A DNA stretch of 64,000 bases from Mactra quadrangularis (GCA_025267735.1 CM046307.1:34835231-34899230); one strand, 5' to 3'. Positions 60,901-62,761 are shown, counted from the stretch's first letter. Made by a program: numbers and translations. Notes: generated by a model not told the origin, from the sequence alone.

Positions 60901-62761
60901 AAATCGTTTCTTGTACCGTCAAAATTGTTTTAATACCTGTCTAATGGCGAATGATATTTAGCATGAACTATCGTCGTCTTTTCAGGAGTAAATGTTTGAT
61001 TTGGCTCTTAAACCTCAAATTAACTTAAAACAGAATTCATTCCATCGAAGCTTTTAATAATAAGTACAATAACAAATAAGTTTCATTTACTATCGTCAAC
61101 TAGCTGGACGTATGTACAACTGATACTTGATGACGTCAGCCTACCAAACAAAGCGCTCCTCATCTTAGATCTGTTCGTTGGTGTCATGGAAACCATATGT
61201 CATTTGTTTATTAACCCTTGTTAGTCAAATGATTTAACAACATAACACTTTAGGGTAGTAATATACGATTAGGGGTATCGCTTATTGTTTAAATCTTCCG
61301 GTCATAGATAATTATTGATTATTGATATTAACCTTGCTAGACTTAGTGTAAAGGTAAAGAATGAAGTATGGGAATTTATCTCAACGGCCGTTTACCGCTC
61401 TGCTTAGGTGTCGTTCATTAGAGGTAAATCATAGTGCAAAATCGACAGGGGGGAATTCCAATATGCCGCTCGTCGGAGGTTGCTGCTCGTTAGAGGTGCC
61501 GTTAGCAGAGGTTATTCTGTAGTATAATTATTGTGATGAAACAGCATAAATAAAAGACATTTCCTGTATATATTTATTTGTTTGTTTGTTTGAGAGTCCC
61601 TGTATATAGTGGTCATCTGTCTATAGTGGTCAATTTCAGCCAGCTCCTTAGCTGACTGCTATAGACAGGTTTGACTGTATATTAATAAAAACTTAAATGT
61701 CTAAAGCTTTGGAAGATAATTGTTTATATTTCTAAGTTGGTGTAAATAATACCAATGCAGTAATTTAATACTGATTAAAATTTAACAGATTGCTTATATT
61801 ATTGAGTGGTTTATTTCAATTAAAGGGTAAATAAAAAAAACTAAGAAATAGATATAATGCTTTCTCAACTTTAACATTAAGTGGTTTTATCTTTAATTAG
61901 AGAAGAACTTTTTTCATGAAGCATGAGACTTCACTGTATGTATTGTGTTAATGTAGCCCTTTAATTGCTAGTGTTACTGTTCATTGAATAATATTGGCTA
62001 ATCCAATGATGTATTTTATGAATATTTAATCATGCTGAACATCTTAGTGATAAGTACCATATTAATTTGTAAAAAAACATATTCATTACTTTGTTAGTGA
62101 ATTACCACCAGTGTTACCAGATTTCTACTTGTTATCATTGACCCAGCTATAAAGTGCACACACAACAAAAGTAATGCTGCAACCAATTGGATAAGTAATA
62201 AAAATCAAAAATGTTTATTCTACTACTTTTAATATTTCTCTTAAAAATATCATTCATTCTAATGAACAGTAATTTGTATTCAAAGTAACAAAGTTATTCT
62301 CAATAGGATGTGCTTGTGGCTACTAGTAAAAGAACTTAATTTTGATCCCCTTTTCTATCTACCCTTCCTCTACTAACAAGGTACTTATATACTCAACCAA
62401 ATTTCTAGAAATAATTCTGGAATTATCAGAACTATTAATGTAAACATTCTGGAAATAACTCTGGAAAACTTTTTACTTCTACAATTCTTTATCTATCATG
62501 GATCTAAAACTAGTACTGGGTCTTTTTGGAAGACCCTAACTAGTGTAAACATTTCAGAAAATGCCAGAAGAACAGGTCACTTACTTTCTATTACTAAACG
62601 CTTAGTTATGAGAAAATAAATAATTAAATACTATATACTTTGTAACAATTTGTAAAGGCTGTATCTTCTTCTAATTATGTTTAGAAATTCTGATGATGAA
62701 GCTCAAGGAAGCTATAGAAGAGAAGAATCTGATAGCAGTGTGGTGGATCCAGAAACTGAAG
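882..62761 (+). CDS. RANBP3: RANBP3-like Ran-binding protein 3, 13 exons, both ends outside the window
   Basis: The coding segments are 882-940, 31450-31474, 34710-34799, 40487-40630, 41041-41124, 42346-42490, 45213-45309, 46600-46768, 49284-49402, 51451-51571, 53937-54073, 55346-55509 and 62685-62761. All have AG acceptors and GT donors and join in one frame (1431 nt, 477 codons; human RANBP3 is roughly 560 residues). The recognisable core is the Ran-binding domain, in-window residues ~297-420: VEVVTGEENESNVLQ, KLFVFDGDTQNWIERGRGLL, VMRTQGCLRLILNTKIW and VKVFLIM closely follow the family. Two FG-like motifs precede it (ILGQNLTEKV, FVFGENLAERV). RANBP3 is known as a nuclear RanGTP-binding cofactor of CRM1-mediated export; that role is taken from the family. 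The start codon and N-terminal nuclear localisation signal must lie upstream, and the C-terminus downstream. Confidence 0.95.
1358..3077. mobile_element. Non-autonomous hAT-type transposon, 1.72 kb
   Basis: The terminal inverted repeats are TAGAGGTGAAACGATT at the left and its complement at the right. A perfect 8-bp target duplication, TTAATATT, lies at 1350-1357 and 3078-3085. An 8-bp duplication is the hAT signature. No transposase frame is present. Internal blocks (around 1510-1700 and 1740-2060) recur in diverged form at 16800-19300 and 42640-44200. Confidence 0.88.
3086..4040. other. Intron sequence, no gene seen
   Basis: This stretch opens with a GGGTCATTCCATACCAAATC block that looks like a dispersed repeat end, but I found no partner. 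It also holds a 14-base T run near 3768. No exon-like frame is visible. Confidence 0.5.
4041..4750 (+). repeat. Left long inverted arm with subterminal repeats
   Basis: Within the arm a GAT-x-x-GCTGTACTAT motif recurs at about 4070, 4282, 4450 and 4475, and the same set is mirrored in the right arm. Subterminal motif clusters of this kind often bind transposase. The 69-codon frame at 4259-4468 is conserved in the mirror copy only because the DNA is. Confidence 0.75.
5248..5420 (+). pseudogene. Possible terminal exon or gene fragment inside the 12.5-kb element
   Basis: A pyrimidine-rich acceptor (TTTCTTTACCAG) precedes a stretch with more GC than its surroundings. One frame is open to a TGA: DSIERVRRMGRKRWRLLRDL and then a Lys/Pro-rich end (EKNPEGKKPKC). 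An AATAAA follows at about 5961. I do not recognise the family. It could be a captured last exon or chance. Confidence 0.22.
6028..7177. mobile_element. Inverted-repeat DNA element, 1.15 kb, with duplicated left arm
   Basis: The ends are CACTGAACAAAAGTTCTAAC and its complement. The arms continue inward for about 300 bp, and the left arm is present twice in tandem (about 6060-6330 and 6370-6600). The CACTG...CAAAAGTT end resembles Tc1/mariner termini, but no clean target duplication is visible. No transposase frame is seen; the 98-codon frame on the minus strand is arm sequence. Confidence 0.7.
7178..8235. other. Interior of the 12.5-kb element, no gene seen
   Basis: AT-rich sequence without recognisable exons or repeats. 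Short minus-strand frames near 7715-7966 and 8025-8228 lack family motifs. Confidence 0.5.
8236..8461 (-). pseudogene. Broken C2H2 zinc-finger exon
   Basis: Reading on the minus strand, an acceptor (TTATCGTTGTAG) precedes a linker-like DEKR and a finger, YVCDNCGEKF...EIHG, at 8362-8432. Its first zinc-binding His is replaced by Asp. A second finger at 8282-8350 is intact (C-x2-C-x12-H-x4-H: TCETCKLLFTRRGHLVEHQK then AVH) but lies in another frame, so a frameshift separates them. Two adjacent fingers with standard spacing show true ancestry. It lies inside the 12.5-kb inverted-arm element, so it is either captured host DNA or a decayed element gene. It is not translatable as it stands. Confidence 0.7.
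8530..9612. other. Interior of the 12.5-kb element, dispersed repeat, no gene seen
   Basis: A block near 9040-9090 (AATCAAAGCACAGAAGGCGC and following) reappears near 50635-50670, so part of this stretch is a dispersed repeat. Nothing coding is visible. Confidence 0.4.
9613..9690. repeat. Hairpin with ~30-bp arms
   Basis: ATCTGATGTGTTAGGACAAT at the left pairs with ATTGTCCAACACATCAGAT at the right, with one bulge. The spacer is about 17 nt. The flanking sequence also repeats GTCCAATAT. It could be the core of a small foldback element. Confidence 0.7.
9700..12294. other. Interior of the 12.5-kb element, no gene seen
   Basis: AT-rich DNA with short random frames (for example 9712-9969 and 10908-11144) that show no domain, no splice context and low-complexity composition. 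I see nothing to annotate. Confidence 0.5.
12302..14238. mobile_element. hAT-type element nested in the 12.5-kb element
   Basis: The ends are CATGGATCCTATATAAGATG and the complement of CAAGGATCCTATATTAGATG, about 32 bp of imperfect inverted repeat. CACAGCC flanks both sides (12295-12301, 14239-14245); extending to eight bases gives one mismatch. The left end (12330-12420) is unusually CpG-rich. A partial copy of the 33236-34535 transposon lies within. Confidence 0.7.
13600..13965. mobile_element. Partial copy of the 33236-34535 TA transposon
   Basis: Long matches to 33300-33530, including GGGTCACGTGACAGATGCTT, are followed by the family's terminal GGAACTGTCGAGTTCACGGT. The family's left end and about 0.9 kb of interior are missing, so this is a deletion derivative. 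Confidence 0.75.
14704..14864. repeat. Near-perfect 161-bp palindrome
   Basis: Two arms of about 77 bp meet at AAGGCCTTCGGCCTT with a tiny loop. The ends are AAGGAATGAATG and its complement with one mismatch. The arms are almost identical, which fits a recent foldback MITE; such palindromes are usually lost quickly. Confidence 0.9.
15180..15398 (-). other. Unrecognised 72-codon frame with coding-like composition
   Basis: The frame has higher GC and a more balanced residue mix than neighbouring random frames (for example TRMLLIANAESSPLFEAV). I recognise no domain. It lies inside the 12.5-kb element near its right arm and could be a remnant of an element gene. Confidence 0.2.
15829..16531 (-). 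repeat. Right long inverted arm
   Basis: This is the reverse complement of 4041-4750 with scattered substitutions and small indels. It includes the same GCTGTACTAT motif cluster and ends CCGGCAGTG at 16531. The level of difference suggests an insertion old enough to have drifted but still clearly paired. Confidence 0.75.
16760..19870. repeat. Decayed repeats related to the 1358-3077 element, no gene
   Basis: Blocks at 16810-16910, 18060-18250 and 18950-19500 match 1510-1700 and 1740-2200 of the hAT element and also 42640-44200. They share AGCGTGGGTCGCGAAAATGA-type sequence and AACTCGCCGACAAAAGGTGT. The termini are not identifiable. The 18106-18315 frame is repeat sequence. A small hairpin (GGACCCTATA...TATAGGGTCC) lies at 17909-17939. 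Confidence 0.6.
18261..18822. mobile_element. Small TIR element (~560 bp) nested in the decayed repeat
   Basis: The ends TATAGACCAGTTCA and TGAACTGGTCTATA are perfect inverted repeats. The related copy near 43060 lacks this block between CCTAAGACTGGT and the following GGGGCAACC, which supports an insertion here. Confidence 0.65.
19915..20015. repeat. Short GGTCATTTCTCC tandem repeat
   Basis: Around five imperfect copies of (A)GGTCATTTCTCCCCT-like units occur head to tail, separated by a few bases. It looks like a decaying minisatellite. Confidence 0.6.
20045..20298. repeat. Foldback element with ~80-bp arms
   Basis: TATAGTTCTATTACATTAAC and following bases at 20058-20130 are repeated inverted at 20215-20297 with a few indels. 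No protein is encoded. Confidence 0.7.
20299..21191. other. No gene seen on +; possible 3' UTR on -
   Basis: AT-rich sequence. On the minus strand an AATAAA (plus 20870-20875) lies about 320 nt past the stop of the candidate antisense exon and could be its polyadenylation signal. Confidence 0.3.
21192..21311 (-). CDS. Candidate last coding exon of a nested antisense gene
   Basis: On the minus strand the tract CTCTTATTGTTTCAG precedes 39 open codons and a TGA: INSNASLPSKIKTLVGPFLH, then SYSISTENFENNSTEKENI. The two other frames have early stops, so only phase 0 works. The residue mix looks like a real C-terminus and not translated repeat. I do not recognise the family. Short upstream exon candidates lie at 23732-23759 and 24061-24099, with a donor-bearing first exon at 25230. 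All lie inside the 30.5-kb RANBP3 intron. Confidence 0.4.
   Translation of the reverse strand: MNSNASLPSKIKTLVGPFLHSYSISTENFENNSTEKENI
21526..22020. repeat. Two short inverted repeats
   Basis: GAACGATCGGCGACGGAC near 21530 is mirrored by GTCCGTCGAACGTTC near 21600. ACGATGATACATGCCGCC near 21901 is mirrored by AAGGCGGCATGCATCGT near 21998. Both look like cores of decayed foldback elements. Confidence 0.45.
22021..23731. other. Low-complexity intron, no clear gene
   Basis: It includes two adjacent palindromes of TTGGCAATTTGCCAA at about 22944-22979. A possible minus-strand acceptor (TTGATTTTAG, plus ~23267) could belong to the antisense candidate, but this is weak. The frame at 22438-22644 is AT-rich and unsupported. 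Confidence 0.35.
23732..23759 (-). CDS. Weak candidate microexon of the antisense gene (28 nt)
   Basis: On the minus strand TTCATTTCAG precedes AATGACAACAACAGATGTCT..., and the donor GTATGT follows 28 nt later. Read in phase 0 it gives NDNNRCLIK. It is very short, so chance is likely; it is listed because both sites are good and the frame joins the 24061-24099 candidate. Confidence 0.15.
24061..24099 (-). CDS. Weak candidate exon of the antisense gene (39 nt)
   Basis: On the minus strand it runs from an AG at 24100-24101 to a strong donor, AAACAAG|GTATGT. One frame is open: ICYNADITNHRNK. The upstream tract is not rich in pyrimidines, so the acceptor is doubtful. Confidence 0.15.
24316..24791. 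mobile_element. hAT-like MITE with poly-G/poly-C end
   Basis: The ends pair as GGCGGATCCAGG and CCTGGATCTGCC. A 9-bp direct repeat, GATTTACAT, flanks the element (24307-24315 and 24792-24800). Near the right end a run of about 12 G and a run of about 12 C can form a stem. No frame is coding. Confidence 0.75.
25230..25380 (-). other. Candidate first (5' UTR) exon of the antisense gene
   Basis: On the minus strand GAATTTACAAG|GTAAGT is a perfect donor consensus. Upstream sequence carries only a short ATG frame, as expected of a 5' UTR exon. The transcription start is unknown. It is independent of RANBP3, which is on the other strand. Confidence 0.25.
25381..26689. other. Intron sequence, no gene seen
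   Basis: AT-rich DNA. The 100-codon minus frame at 25429-25731 has no domain and ends in poly-Lys/Tyr low complexity. Around 26510-26600 there is repeated ACTTGCCC/GGGCAAGT sequence, probably a decayed repeat. Confidence 0.45.
26698..31375. mobile_element. Non-autonomous hAT element, 4.68 kb, with nested transposon
   Basis: The left end TAGGGCTGTAAAAATCCACT matches the inverted right end CAGGGGTGTAAAAATTTC. A perfect 8-bp target duplication, CTTATGAC, flanks it (26690-26697 and 31376-31383). CTCGCC motifs recur just inside both ends. Interior blocks at 26880-27030 and 27740-27870 also occur at 38345-38645 in another hAT element. No transposase frame remains. The element at 28198-30336 inserted into it later. 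Confidence 0.88.
28198..30336. mobile_element. TA-flanked DNA transposon rich in TCGTGT motifs
   Basis: The inverted ends are CAGATCTCGGATCGTGCAAG and CAGATATCGGAACGTGCAAG (two differences), and TA lies on both sides. The outer few hundred bases are packed with TCGTGT/CGTGTA hexamers. Inside, a ~410-bp unit is duplicated (29104-29510 and 29540-29900). A second copy ends at 829. There is no transposase frame. The TA flank suggests a Tc1/mariner-like or related superfamily. Confidence 0.82.
31384..31856 (+). other. Intron flanking the microexon, no other gene seen
   Basis: It contains RANBP3 exon b (31450-31474) and otherwise ordinary AT-rich intron with no repeat I can pair. Confidence 0.5.
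31450..31474 (+). CDS. RANBP3: RANBP3 exon b (25-nt microexon)
   Basis: This microexon sits between TTTCAG and GTAATT. It enters in phase 0, leaves in phase 1 and encodes ETEVSSSS. The junctions give a continuous frame, ...TVETSE-ETEVSSSS-GEGTNGS.... The preceding intron is 30,509 bp. The assignment rests on splice sites and phase only. Confidence 0.65.
31863..32712. mobile_element. hAT-like element carrying a transposase remnant
   Basis: The termini CAGTGTTGCATCCAGG are perfect inverted repeats. AGGATT flanks both sides (31857-31862 and 32713-32718), shorter than the 8 bp typical of hAT. The interior is GC-richer than the genome around it and encodes a zinc-finger-like frame (32329-32610). 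At only 850 bp it is a deletion derivative. Confidence 0.8.
32329..32610 (+). pseudogene. N-terminal fragment of a hAT-type transposase (BED/TTF-like finger)
   Basis: The 93-codon frame contains SWLNYEHGLGMFCELCLKSR and, further on, GVLIKEHQHS. The W-x2-Y-x5-G-x-MFC-x2-C pattern is typical of the zinc-finger start of hAT-derived proteins (ZNF862/C17orf113-like), in which His residues follow. The catalytic domain and dimerisation region are missing. A second open stretch at 31937-32206 may belong to the same remnant. Confidence 0.55.
32719..33233. other. Intron sequence, no gene seen
   Basis: The 74-codon frame at 32846-33070 is a hydrophobic AT-driven frame without splice or start context. 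Nothing else is visible. Confidence 0.5.
33236..34535. mobile_element. TA-flanked DNA transposon, 1.3 kb (Tc1/mariner-like ends)
   Basis: The ends are CAGTGAACTCGACAGTTCCG and its perfect complement, flanked by TA on both sides. The interior repeats the theme CCGGGTCACGTGAC and GACCCGGAATTGTC. A truncated copy is at 13600-13965. No transposase frame is present. Confidence 0.88.
34710..34799 (+). CDS. RANBP3: RANBP3 exon c (90 nt, phase 1-1)
   Basis: Acceptor TTTGCAG, donor GTAAGT. It encodes a Ser/Thr/Asn-rich stretch, then NPFQAVKPAKFVPTIG. The exon is symmetric (phase 1 on both sides, multiple of three), so it can be skipped without breaking the frame. The NPF and KPAKF motifs recur in altered form in the next two exons. 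Confidence 0.85.
34821..34940. repeat. Family E MITE-like repeat
   Basis: It begins AAAAGTTTTCAGGA and ends GAAATTTTTCACCTG. Diverged relatives lie at 42175-42325, 42784-42926, 54105-54190 and 55013-55125. The ends are complementary (GTGAAAGTT / AACTTTCAC in the best copy). It lies just after RANBP3 exon c. Confidence 0.5.
35408..37937 (+). mobile_element. Family A element, complete copy, 2.5 kb, internal ~145-bp tandem array
   Basis: The 5' end is a T-tract and TATACGCCCGTTTT, which folds with the nearby AAACGGACGTAT. The 3' end holds the inverted CGGGCGTATA, then GCCCCGCCCAGCGGAGCTCT and TGTT. Between them are about 15 imperfect units (GTCCGGACAATAACT... CCTAGGTTCACCAAATTTTA...). Each carries GGTCAAAGGTCAAGGTCA-like motifs. 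Three units have an extra block near 36330, 36980 and 37330. The architecture resembles bivalve tandem-repeat MITEs and Helentron-associated elements. Open frames inside are by-products of a period near 48 codons. Confidence 0.85.
37948..39755. mobile_element. hAT-type element inserted at the edge of family A copy 1
   Basis: CAGAGGAACAGATAAG begins the element and its complement ends it, with an additional CTG on the right. GTATAATT flanks both sides (37940-37947 and 39756-39763). Interior blocks match the 26698-31375 element and the 1358-3077 group. A family B element (38814-39078) is nested inside. Confidence 0.82.
38814..39078 (+). mobile_element. Family B element, copy 1, 0.26 kb
   Basis: It starts TATACCCCCGCTTCG, which pairs with the nearby GGGGGGTATA. 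Near the 3' end are the inverted GCGGGGGTAT and a hairpin GTGAGCATTAGCTCAC. It is almost identical to 59932-60193 (the long shared body includes CAGCAGCCTAATACTTTGCA), so amplification is recent. It contains (TCCG)n. It encodes nothing. Confidence 0.85.
39757..39935. repeat. Minisatellite, ~44-bp unit, four to five copies
   Basis: The unit reads TATAATTTAATTGGGCTATA then ATATTGCAATTTTTGAAA. Its first bases overlap the GTATAATT target site of the preceding hAT element. Confidence 0.85.
39997..40371. mobile_element. Tc1/mariner-type MITE, 375 bp
   Basis: The end CAGTACCCACCAAAAGTTTG and the inverted CAGTACCCACTTAAAGTATC match at most positions and continue to GAGACA. TA flanks both ends. CAGT(A)CCC...CAAAAGTTT is typical of Tc1-like termini. 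There is no coding capacity. It lies 115 bp before RANBP3 exon d. Confidence 0.88.
40487..40630 (+). CDS. RANBP3: RANBP3 exon d (144 nt, phase 1-1)
   Basis: Acceptor ATTATAG, donor GTAAAA. It encodes ATGMNPFAARPSLKSD and later PSPKFILRPSALSAHPQ. The RPSAL and ILRP spacing resembles the proline-rich N-terminal region of vertebrate RANBP3. It is symmetric and skippable. A 375-bp Tc1/mariner-type MITE ends 115 bp upstream. Confidence 0.9.
41041..41124 (+). CDS. RANBP3: RANBP3 exon e (84 nt, phase 1-1)
   Basis: The acceptor TTTATTTTAG and donor GTATGC bound a symmetric 84-nt exon encoding ESGENSGPVPSLLKPAKLP then DPTKGIFTK. The LKPAKLP motif echoes VKPAKFVP of exon c. It joins in frame to both neighbours. 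Confidence 0.9.
41125..41552. other. Intron sequence, no gene seen
   Basis: It contains repeated ATTGGACCA-type words (41350-41400) similar to those near 54330 and 58500, probably a decayed repeat. The 65-codon frame at 41343-41540 is unsupported. Confidence 0.45.
41553..41990 (+). mobile_element. Family A element, 3'-truncated copy
   Basis: The typical 5' T-tract and TATACGCCCGTTTT hairpin are followed by about three units, and the copy stops after CACCAAATTTTCTC. A short 2-copy duplication (GGGACAGTGAGTTGAGAT... and GGGACAGTGAGTGGAGAT...) follows at 41997-42067. Confidence 0.85.
42175..42325. repeat. Family E repeat next to RANBP3 exon f
   Basis: It matches 42784-42926 (TTTTCAGGACTG, TGAAGTTCAGGAT, AAATGTTGAA...TTTCACC). 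It abuts the acceptor region of exon f and makes an artificially long open frame there. Confidence 0.55.
42346..42490 (+). CDS. RANBP3: RANBP3 exon f (145 nt)
   Basis: Acceptor TTTGACAG, donor GTAAGT; enters phase 1, leaves phase 2. It encodes an acidic and Ser/Thr-rich linker (ENEFTEKENKDSS, then EPADSSGGENLFQTALQEHN). An open frame runs upstream of the acceptor for about 180 nt, but that part is a dispersed repeat and not coding. Confidence 0.88.
42590..44200. repeat. Decayed copy of the hAT-related repeat, interrupted
   Basis: It shares long blocks with 1510-2200 and 16800-19400, including TGCGGCAATTATACATGTCA and the Ser/Ile-coding-like AACTCGTCAACAAAGGGTGT. A family E element (42784-42926) interrupts it. 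CAGGGTTTCGC at 42584 may be the old terminus, but no target duplication could be matched. Confidence 0.6.
42784..42926. mobile_element. Family E MITE, best-preserved copy
   Basis: The ends are CATGGGTGAAAGTT and AACTTTCACCCATG. It splits a repeat whose uninterrupted form is seen near 18110, so insertion is supported. The internal sequence is shared with four other places in this gene. Confidence 0.75.
44201..45070. other. Intron sequence, no gene seen
   Basis: It includes a 17-base A run near 44472. I see no exon or pairable repeat. Confidence 0.45.
45077..45184 (+). repeat. Two 54-bp tandem units upstream of RANBP3 exon g
   Basis: TGACTGAGTCAACTCATGTG at 45077 is repeated at 45131 with a few changes. 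The period is a multiple of three and the frame stays open into exon g, giving an 18-residue repeat (TESTHVTPKDCHTPEYY / TESSHVTPGDCHTPVYY). The normal acceptor at 45211 lies after it. Confidence 0.85.
45213..45309 (+). CDS. RANBP3: RANBP3 exon g (97 nt), first FG-like motif
   Basis: Acceptor TCTATTTTAG, donor GTAAGT; enters phase 2, leaves phase 0. It encodes LPDSESSPSKTNSS then NILGQNLTEKVT. The GQNLTEKV stretch matches the repeated F-x-F-G-Q-N-(L/M)-x-x-R-V motif of RANBP3. A 54-bp tandem repeat lies just upstream in the same open frame. Confidence 0.92.
45495..46439 (+). mobile_element. Family A element, 5'-truncated copy
   Basis: Units start abruptly at GGGGCCTCATACTGAAAAAC. The 3' terminus is intact (AAGCGTATAATGCCCCGCCC, then GGAGCTCTTGTT). 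About six units are present; the last ones are of the diverged 3' subtype also seen in the other copies. Confidence 0.85.
46600..46768 (+). CDS. RANBP3: RANBP3 exon h (169 nt), second FG-like motif
   Basis: Acceptor TAATTTCAG, donor GTATTG; phase 0 in, phase 1 out. It encodes KPGFVFGENLAERVQF followed by an acidic region (KDEETKESEDNG) and a Ser-rich tail. FVFGENLAERV is the diagnostic RANBP3 motif preceding the Ran-binding domain. Confidence 0.95.
46769..47197. other. Intron sequence, no gene seen
   Basis: The reading frame of exon h runs on to 46884, but GT at 46769 and the downstream exon define the boundary. The rest is unremarkable. Confidence 0.5.
47198..48711 (+). mobile_element. Family C element, 1.5 kb, internal ~160-175-bp tandem array
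   Basis: The 5' end is TTTTTAGCTCGACTTTTCGA, with TAGCTC pairing with GAGCTA nearby. The 3' end holds the inverted CGAAAAGTCGAGC, a stem GTCCTTGGAC and GCTCTTGTT. Eight or so units with GGATGAATTATTTTTGGAGT and GCCCTTTTATACTTA lie between. The overall plan is the same as family A although the sequence is unrelated. Confidence 0.85.
48712..49080. other. Intron sequence, no gene seen
   Basis: Nothing coding or repetitive could be paired here. Confidence 0.45.
49085..49255 (-). mobile_element. tRNA-derived SINE-like insertion before RANBP3 exon i
   Basis: On the minus strand CTAGCTCAGTCAGTAAAGCA resembles a tRNA D-arm/A-box, with anticodon-arm-like and degraded T-arm-like sequence (GATTTAATTCCC) after it, then an unrelated body. 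It cannot fold as a full tRNA, so it is not called as a tRNA gene. The head ends about 30 bp before the exon acceptor. Confidence 0.6.
49284..49402 (+). CDS. RANBP3: RANBP3 exon i (119 nt), start of Ran-binding domain
   Basis: Acceptor TATGTTTTAG, donor GTAAAT; phase 1 in, phase 0 out. It encodes KTLEESAREYQATHGRK and then EVEVVTGEENESNVLQ, the opening strands of the Ran-binding domain, nearly identical in pattern to vertebrate RANBP3. A SINE-like insertion ends about 30 bp before the exon. Confidence 0.96.
49403..51450. other. Intron with fragments of repeats, no gene seen
   Basis: It contains a GGACAAGT-containing repeat (49430-49680), a CAGTGCTCCAGCTAG end without partner (49778), a block shared with ~9040 (50635-50670), and two diverged copies of a ~100-bp unit (50999-51125). 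No exon-like frame is visible. Confidence 0.45.
51451..51571 (+). CDS. RANBP3: RANBP3 exon j (121 nt), Ran-binding domain
   Basis: Acceptor TTGTTTTCAG, donor GTTTGT (non-consensus beyond GT); phase 0 in, phase 1 out. It encodes KLFVFDGDTQNWIERGRGLL, the most conserved Ran-binding domain segment, then RLNDM and SRL. The weak donor is accepted because the next exon restores VMRTQG in frame. Confidence 0.96.
51636..52215 (+). mobile_element. Family C element, copy 2 (0.58 kb)
   Basis: It has the T-tract and AGCTTGACTTTTCGAAGAAA start, about three tandem units, and the inverted AAAAGTCGAGC near the 3' end followed by CAGCTCTTGTT. The array is shorter than in the 47198 copy and its units have diverged. 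Confidence 0.85.
52216..52928. other. Intron sequence, no gene seen
   Basis: AT-rich DNA between two family C insertions. No support for genes. Confidence 0.5.
52929..53608 (+). mobile_element. Family C element, copy 3 (0.68 kb)
   Basis: It starts TTTTTAGCTCGACTATTCGA and ends with GAATAGTCGAGCGCGCTGTC and GCTCTTGTT. The change TTTTC to TATTC at the 5' end is matched by GAAAA to GAATA at the 3' end, so the two inverted segments have changed together. Three units of ~165 bp lie inside; the last two are nearly identical. Confidence 0.87.
53609..53936. other. Intron sequence, no gene seen
   Basis: Overlapping minus-strand frames at 53630-53911 are AT-driven and have no supporting signals. Confidence 0.5.
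53937..54073 (+). CDS. RANBP3: RANBP3 exon k (137 nt), Ran-binding domain
   Basis: Acceptor ATCTTACAG, donor GTAAGT; phase 1 in, phase 0 out. It encodes VMRTQGCLRLILNTKIWPGM, then ERASQKSVRITGTDGDHVKV and FLIM. These match the central and late strands of the Ran-binding domain. Confidence 0.96.
54105..54190. repeat. Family E fragment
   Basis: It shares GGACTGGTCATGAAGATCAG-like sequence with 42190-42235. Heavily decayed. Confidence 0.35.
54299..54721. mobile_element. MITE-like element, 0.42 kb
   Basis: CAGACATTCTGTGAAAGTG at the left pairs with CACTTTAAGAATGTCTG at the right. It contains several CACTGGACC/ACCGG words. No target duplication is evident. Confidence 0.55.
55013..55125. repeat. 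Family E fragment
   Basis: TCTGATCCTGAAATACAAGA and TTTTTAACTTTTACCT resemble the 42784-42926 copy. Confidence 0.4.
55346..55509 (+). CDS. RANBP3: RANBP3 exon l (164 nt), end of Ran-binding domain and basic tail
   Basis: The acceptor is AAATTTCAG. The exon finishes the domain helix (TNPKDSENLLRALDWRVQQ) and continues into a Lys-rich tail (EKRKAAPESPTEEF, then VAKKKK). The donor GTAGGA at 55510 overlaps an in-frame TAG at 55511-55513. Splicing gives phase 2 and joins an acidic exon at 62685; retention gives an immediate stop. A SINE target-site duplication lies 8 bp past the junction. Confidence 0.92.
55527..55801 (-). mobile_element. tRNA-derived SINE with target duplication, directly after RANBP3 exon l
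   Basis: On the minus strand the head holds GGTCAGTAGCGC and a B-box-like GGTTCAAATTCC (plus 55728-55739). The tail is (AAAT)n at plus 55520-55533. A 9-bp direct repeat, AAGATTTAT, flanks it (55518-55526 and 55802-55810). It inserted 8 bp beyond the exon l junction. Confidence 0.78.
55900..56307 (-). mobile_element. Family F element, copy 1 (uninterrupted)
   Basis: This is the reverse complement of 59618-60250. The outer end reads CAGTAAAACCTGTATTAACA inward, with TA outside (56308-56309). ACCGC/GACC words recur, as in the 'GACCGCTATACTGACCGCTA' stretch. The other end fades out near 55900. It provides the empty-site comparison for family B copy 2. Confidence 0.75.
56534..58390 (+). mobile_element. 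Family A element, complete copy, 1.86 kb
   Basis: The T-tract and TATACGACCATTTTTTAAAA start is followed by about 12 units, then ACGGGCGTATAATGCCCTGC and GGAGCTCTTGTT. The 5' portion has (TCCG/TCTG)n. Most units keep GGTCAAAGGTCAAGGTCA. Confidence 0.87.
56728..56746 (+). promoter_or_regulatory. Example nuclear-receptor half-site cluster in a family A unit
   Basis: GGGTCA, one base, AGGTCA, then AGGTCA directly: a DR1 plus a DR0, with the TCAAGGTCA core used by SF-1/ERR-type monomers. The same arrangement recurs once per ~145-bp unit in all five family A copies. Similarity to binding consensus is seen; function is not shown. Confidence 0.4.
58542..59037. mobile_element. TA-flanked MITE, 0.5 kb, with nested repeat
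   Basis: CTCTGAAACCTTGCTTAAAG at the left and the complement of CACTGGAACCCCTATATTAA at the right form an inverted pair that extends to GACCACC. TA lies on both sides. The interior is occupied by a CTTGAAAAGTGCTTAAA-type repeat (about 58597-58760). Confidence 0.75.
59276..59582. repeat. Minisatellite of ~25-28-bp units, about eleven copies
   Basis: The unit is GTAGGAACAGTTGAACTGTA then TTTACGTT or ATAACGTT. Each contains the palindromic CAGTTGAACTG. Two subtypes alternate (TATTTACGTTG and TAATAACGT), so a higher-order unit has formed. Confidence 0.92.
59618..60250 (+). mobile_element. Family F element, copy 2, interrupted by family B
   Basis: The left end CAGTGGAACCTGTATTAATG is preceded by TA. 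The body matches the complement of 55900-56307 up to AGATTGAGTAAAAATTA. Family B copy 2 interrupts it at 59932-60193. Confidence 0.8.
59932..60193 (+). mobile_element. Family B element, copy 2
   Basis: It is nearly identical to 38814-39078. The host element copy at 55900-56307 reads straight through the insertion point (empty site near 55975), which defines both ends: TATACCCCCGC at the left and a right end at ...GATTTACTTGTT. Overlapping frames at 59890-60166 are not genes. Confidence 0.88.
60251..60602. other. Intron sequence, no gene seen
   Basis: AT-rich DNA without pairable repeats or exon-like frames. Confidence 0.5.
60605..61519. mobile_element. TA-flanked DNA transposon, 0.9 kb
   Basis: CAGTGTAACCTCTGC and the inverted CAGAATAACCTCTGC bound the element, with TA outside. 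TCTGCAGAG and GAGGT words recur in both subterminal regions (GCTCTGCAGAGG at the left, CGTTAGAGGTGC at the right). The 96-codon minus frame at 60571-60861 has no domain. Confidence 0.8.
61520..62684. other. Intron with a MITE fragment, no gene seen
   Basis: At 61592-61680, CTGTATATAGTGGTCATCTG and GACAGGTTTGACTGTATA look like the end of an element related to family F. The remainder is plain AT-rich intron. Confidence 0.5.
62685..62761 (+). CDS. RANBP3: RANBP3 exon m (77 nt), acidic C-terminal exon
   Basis: The acceptor follows a pyrimidine-rich tract ending TATGTTTAG; the donor is GTTTGT. Entered in phase 2 it encodes NSDDEAQGSYRREESDSS then VVDPETE, comparable in charge to the acidic C-terminus of vertebrate RANBP3. 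It leaves in phase 1, so at least one more exon lies beyond the window. One other frame is also open, so the assignment depends on phase and acidity. Confidence 0.7.
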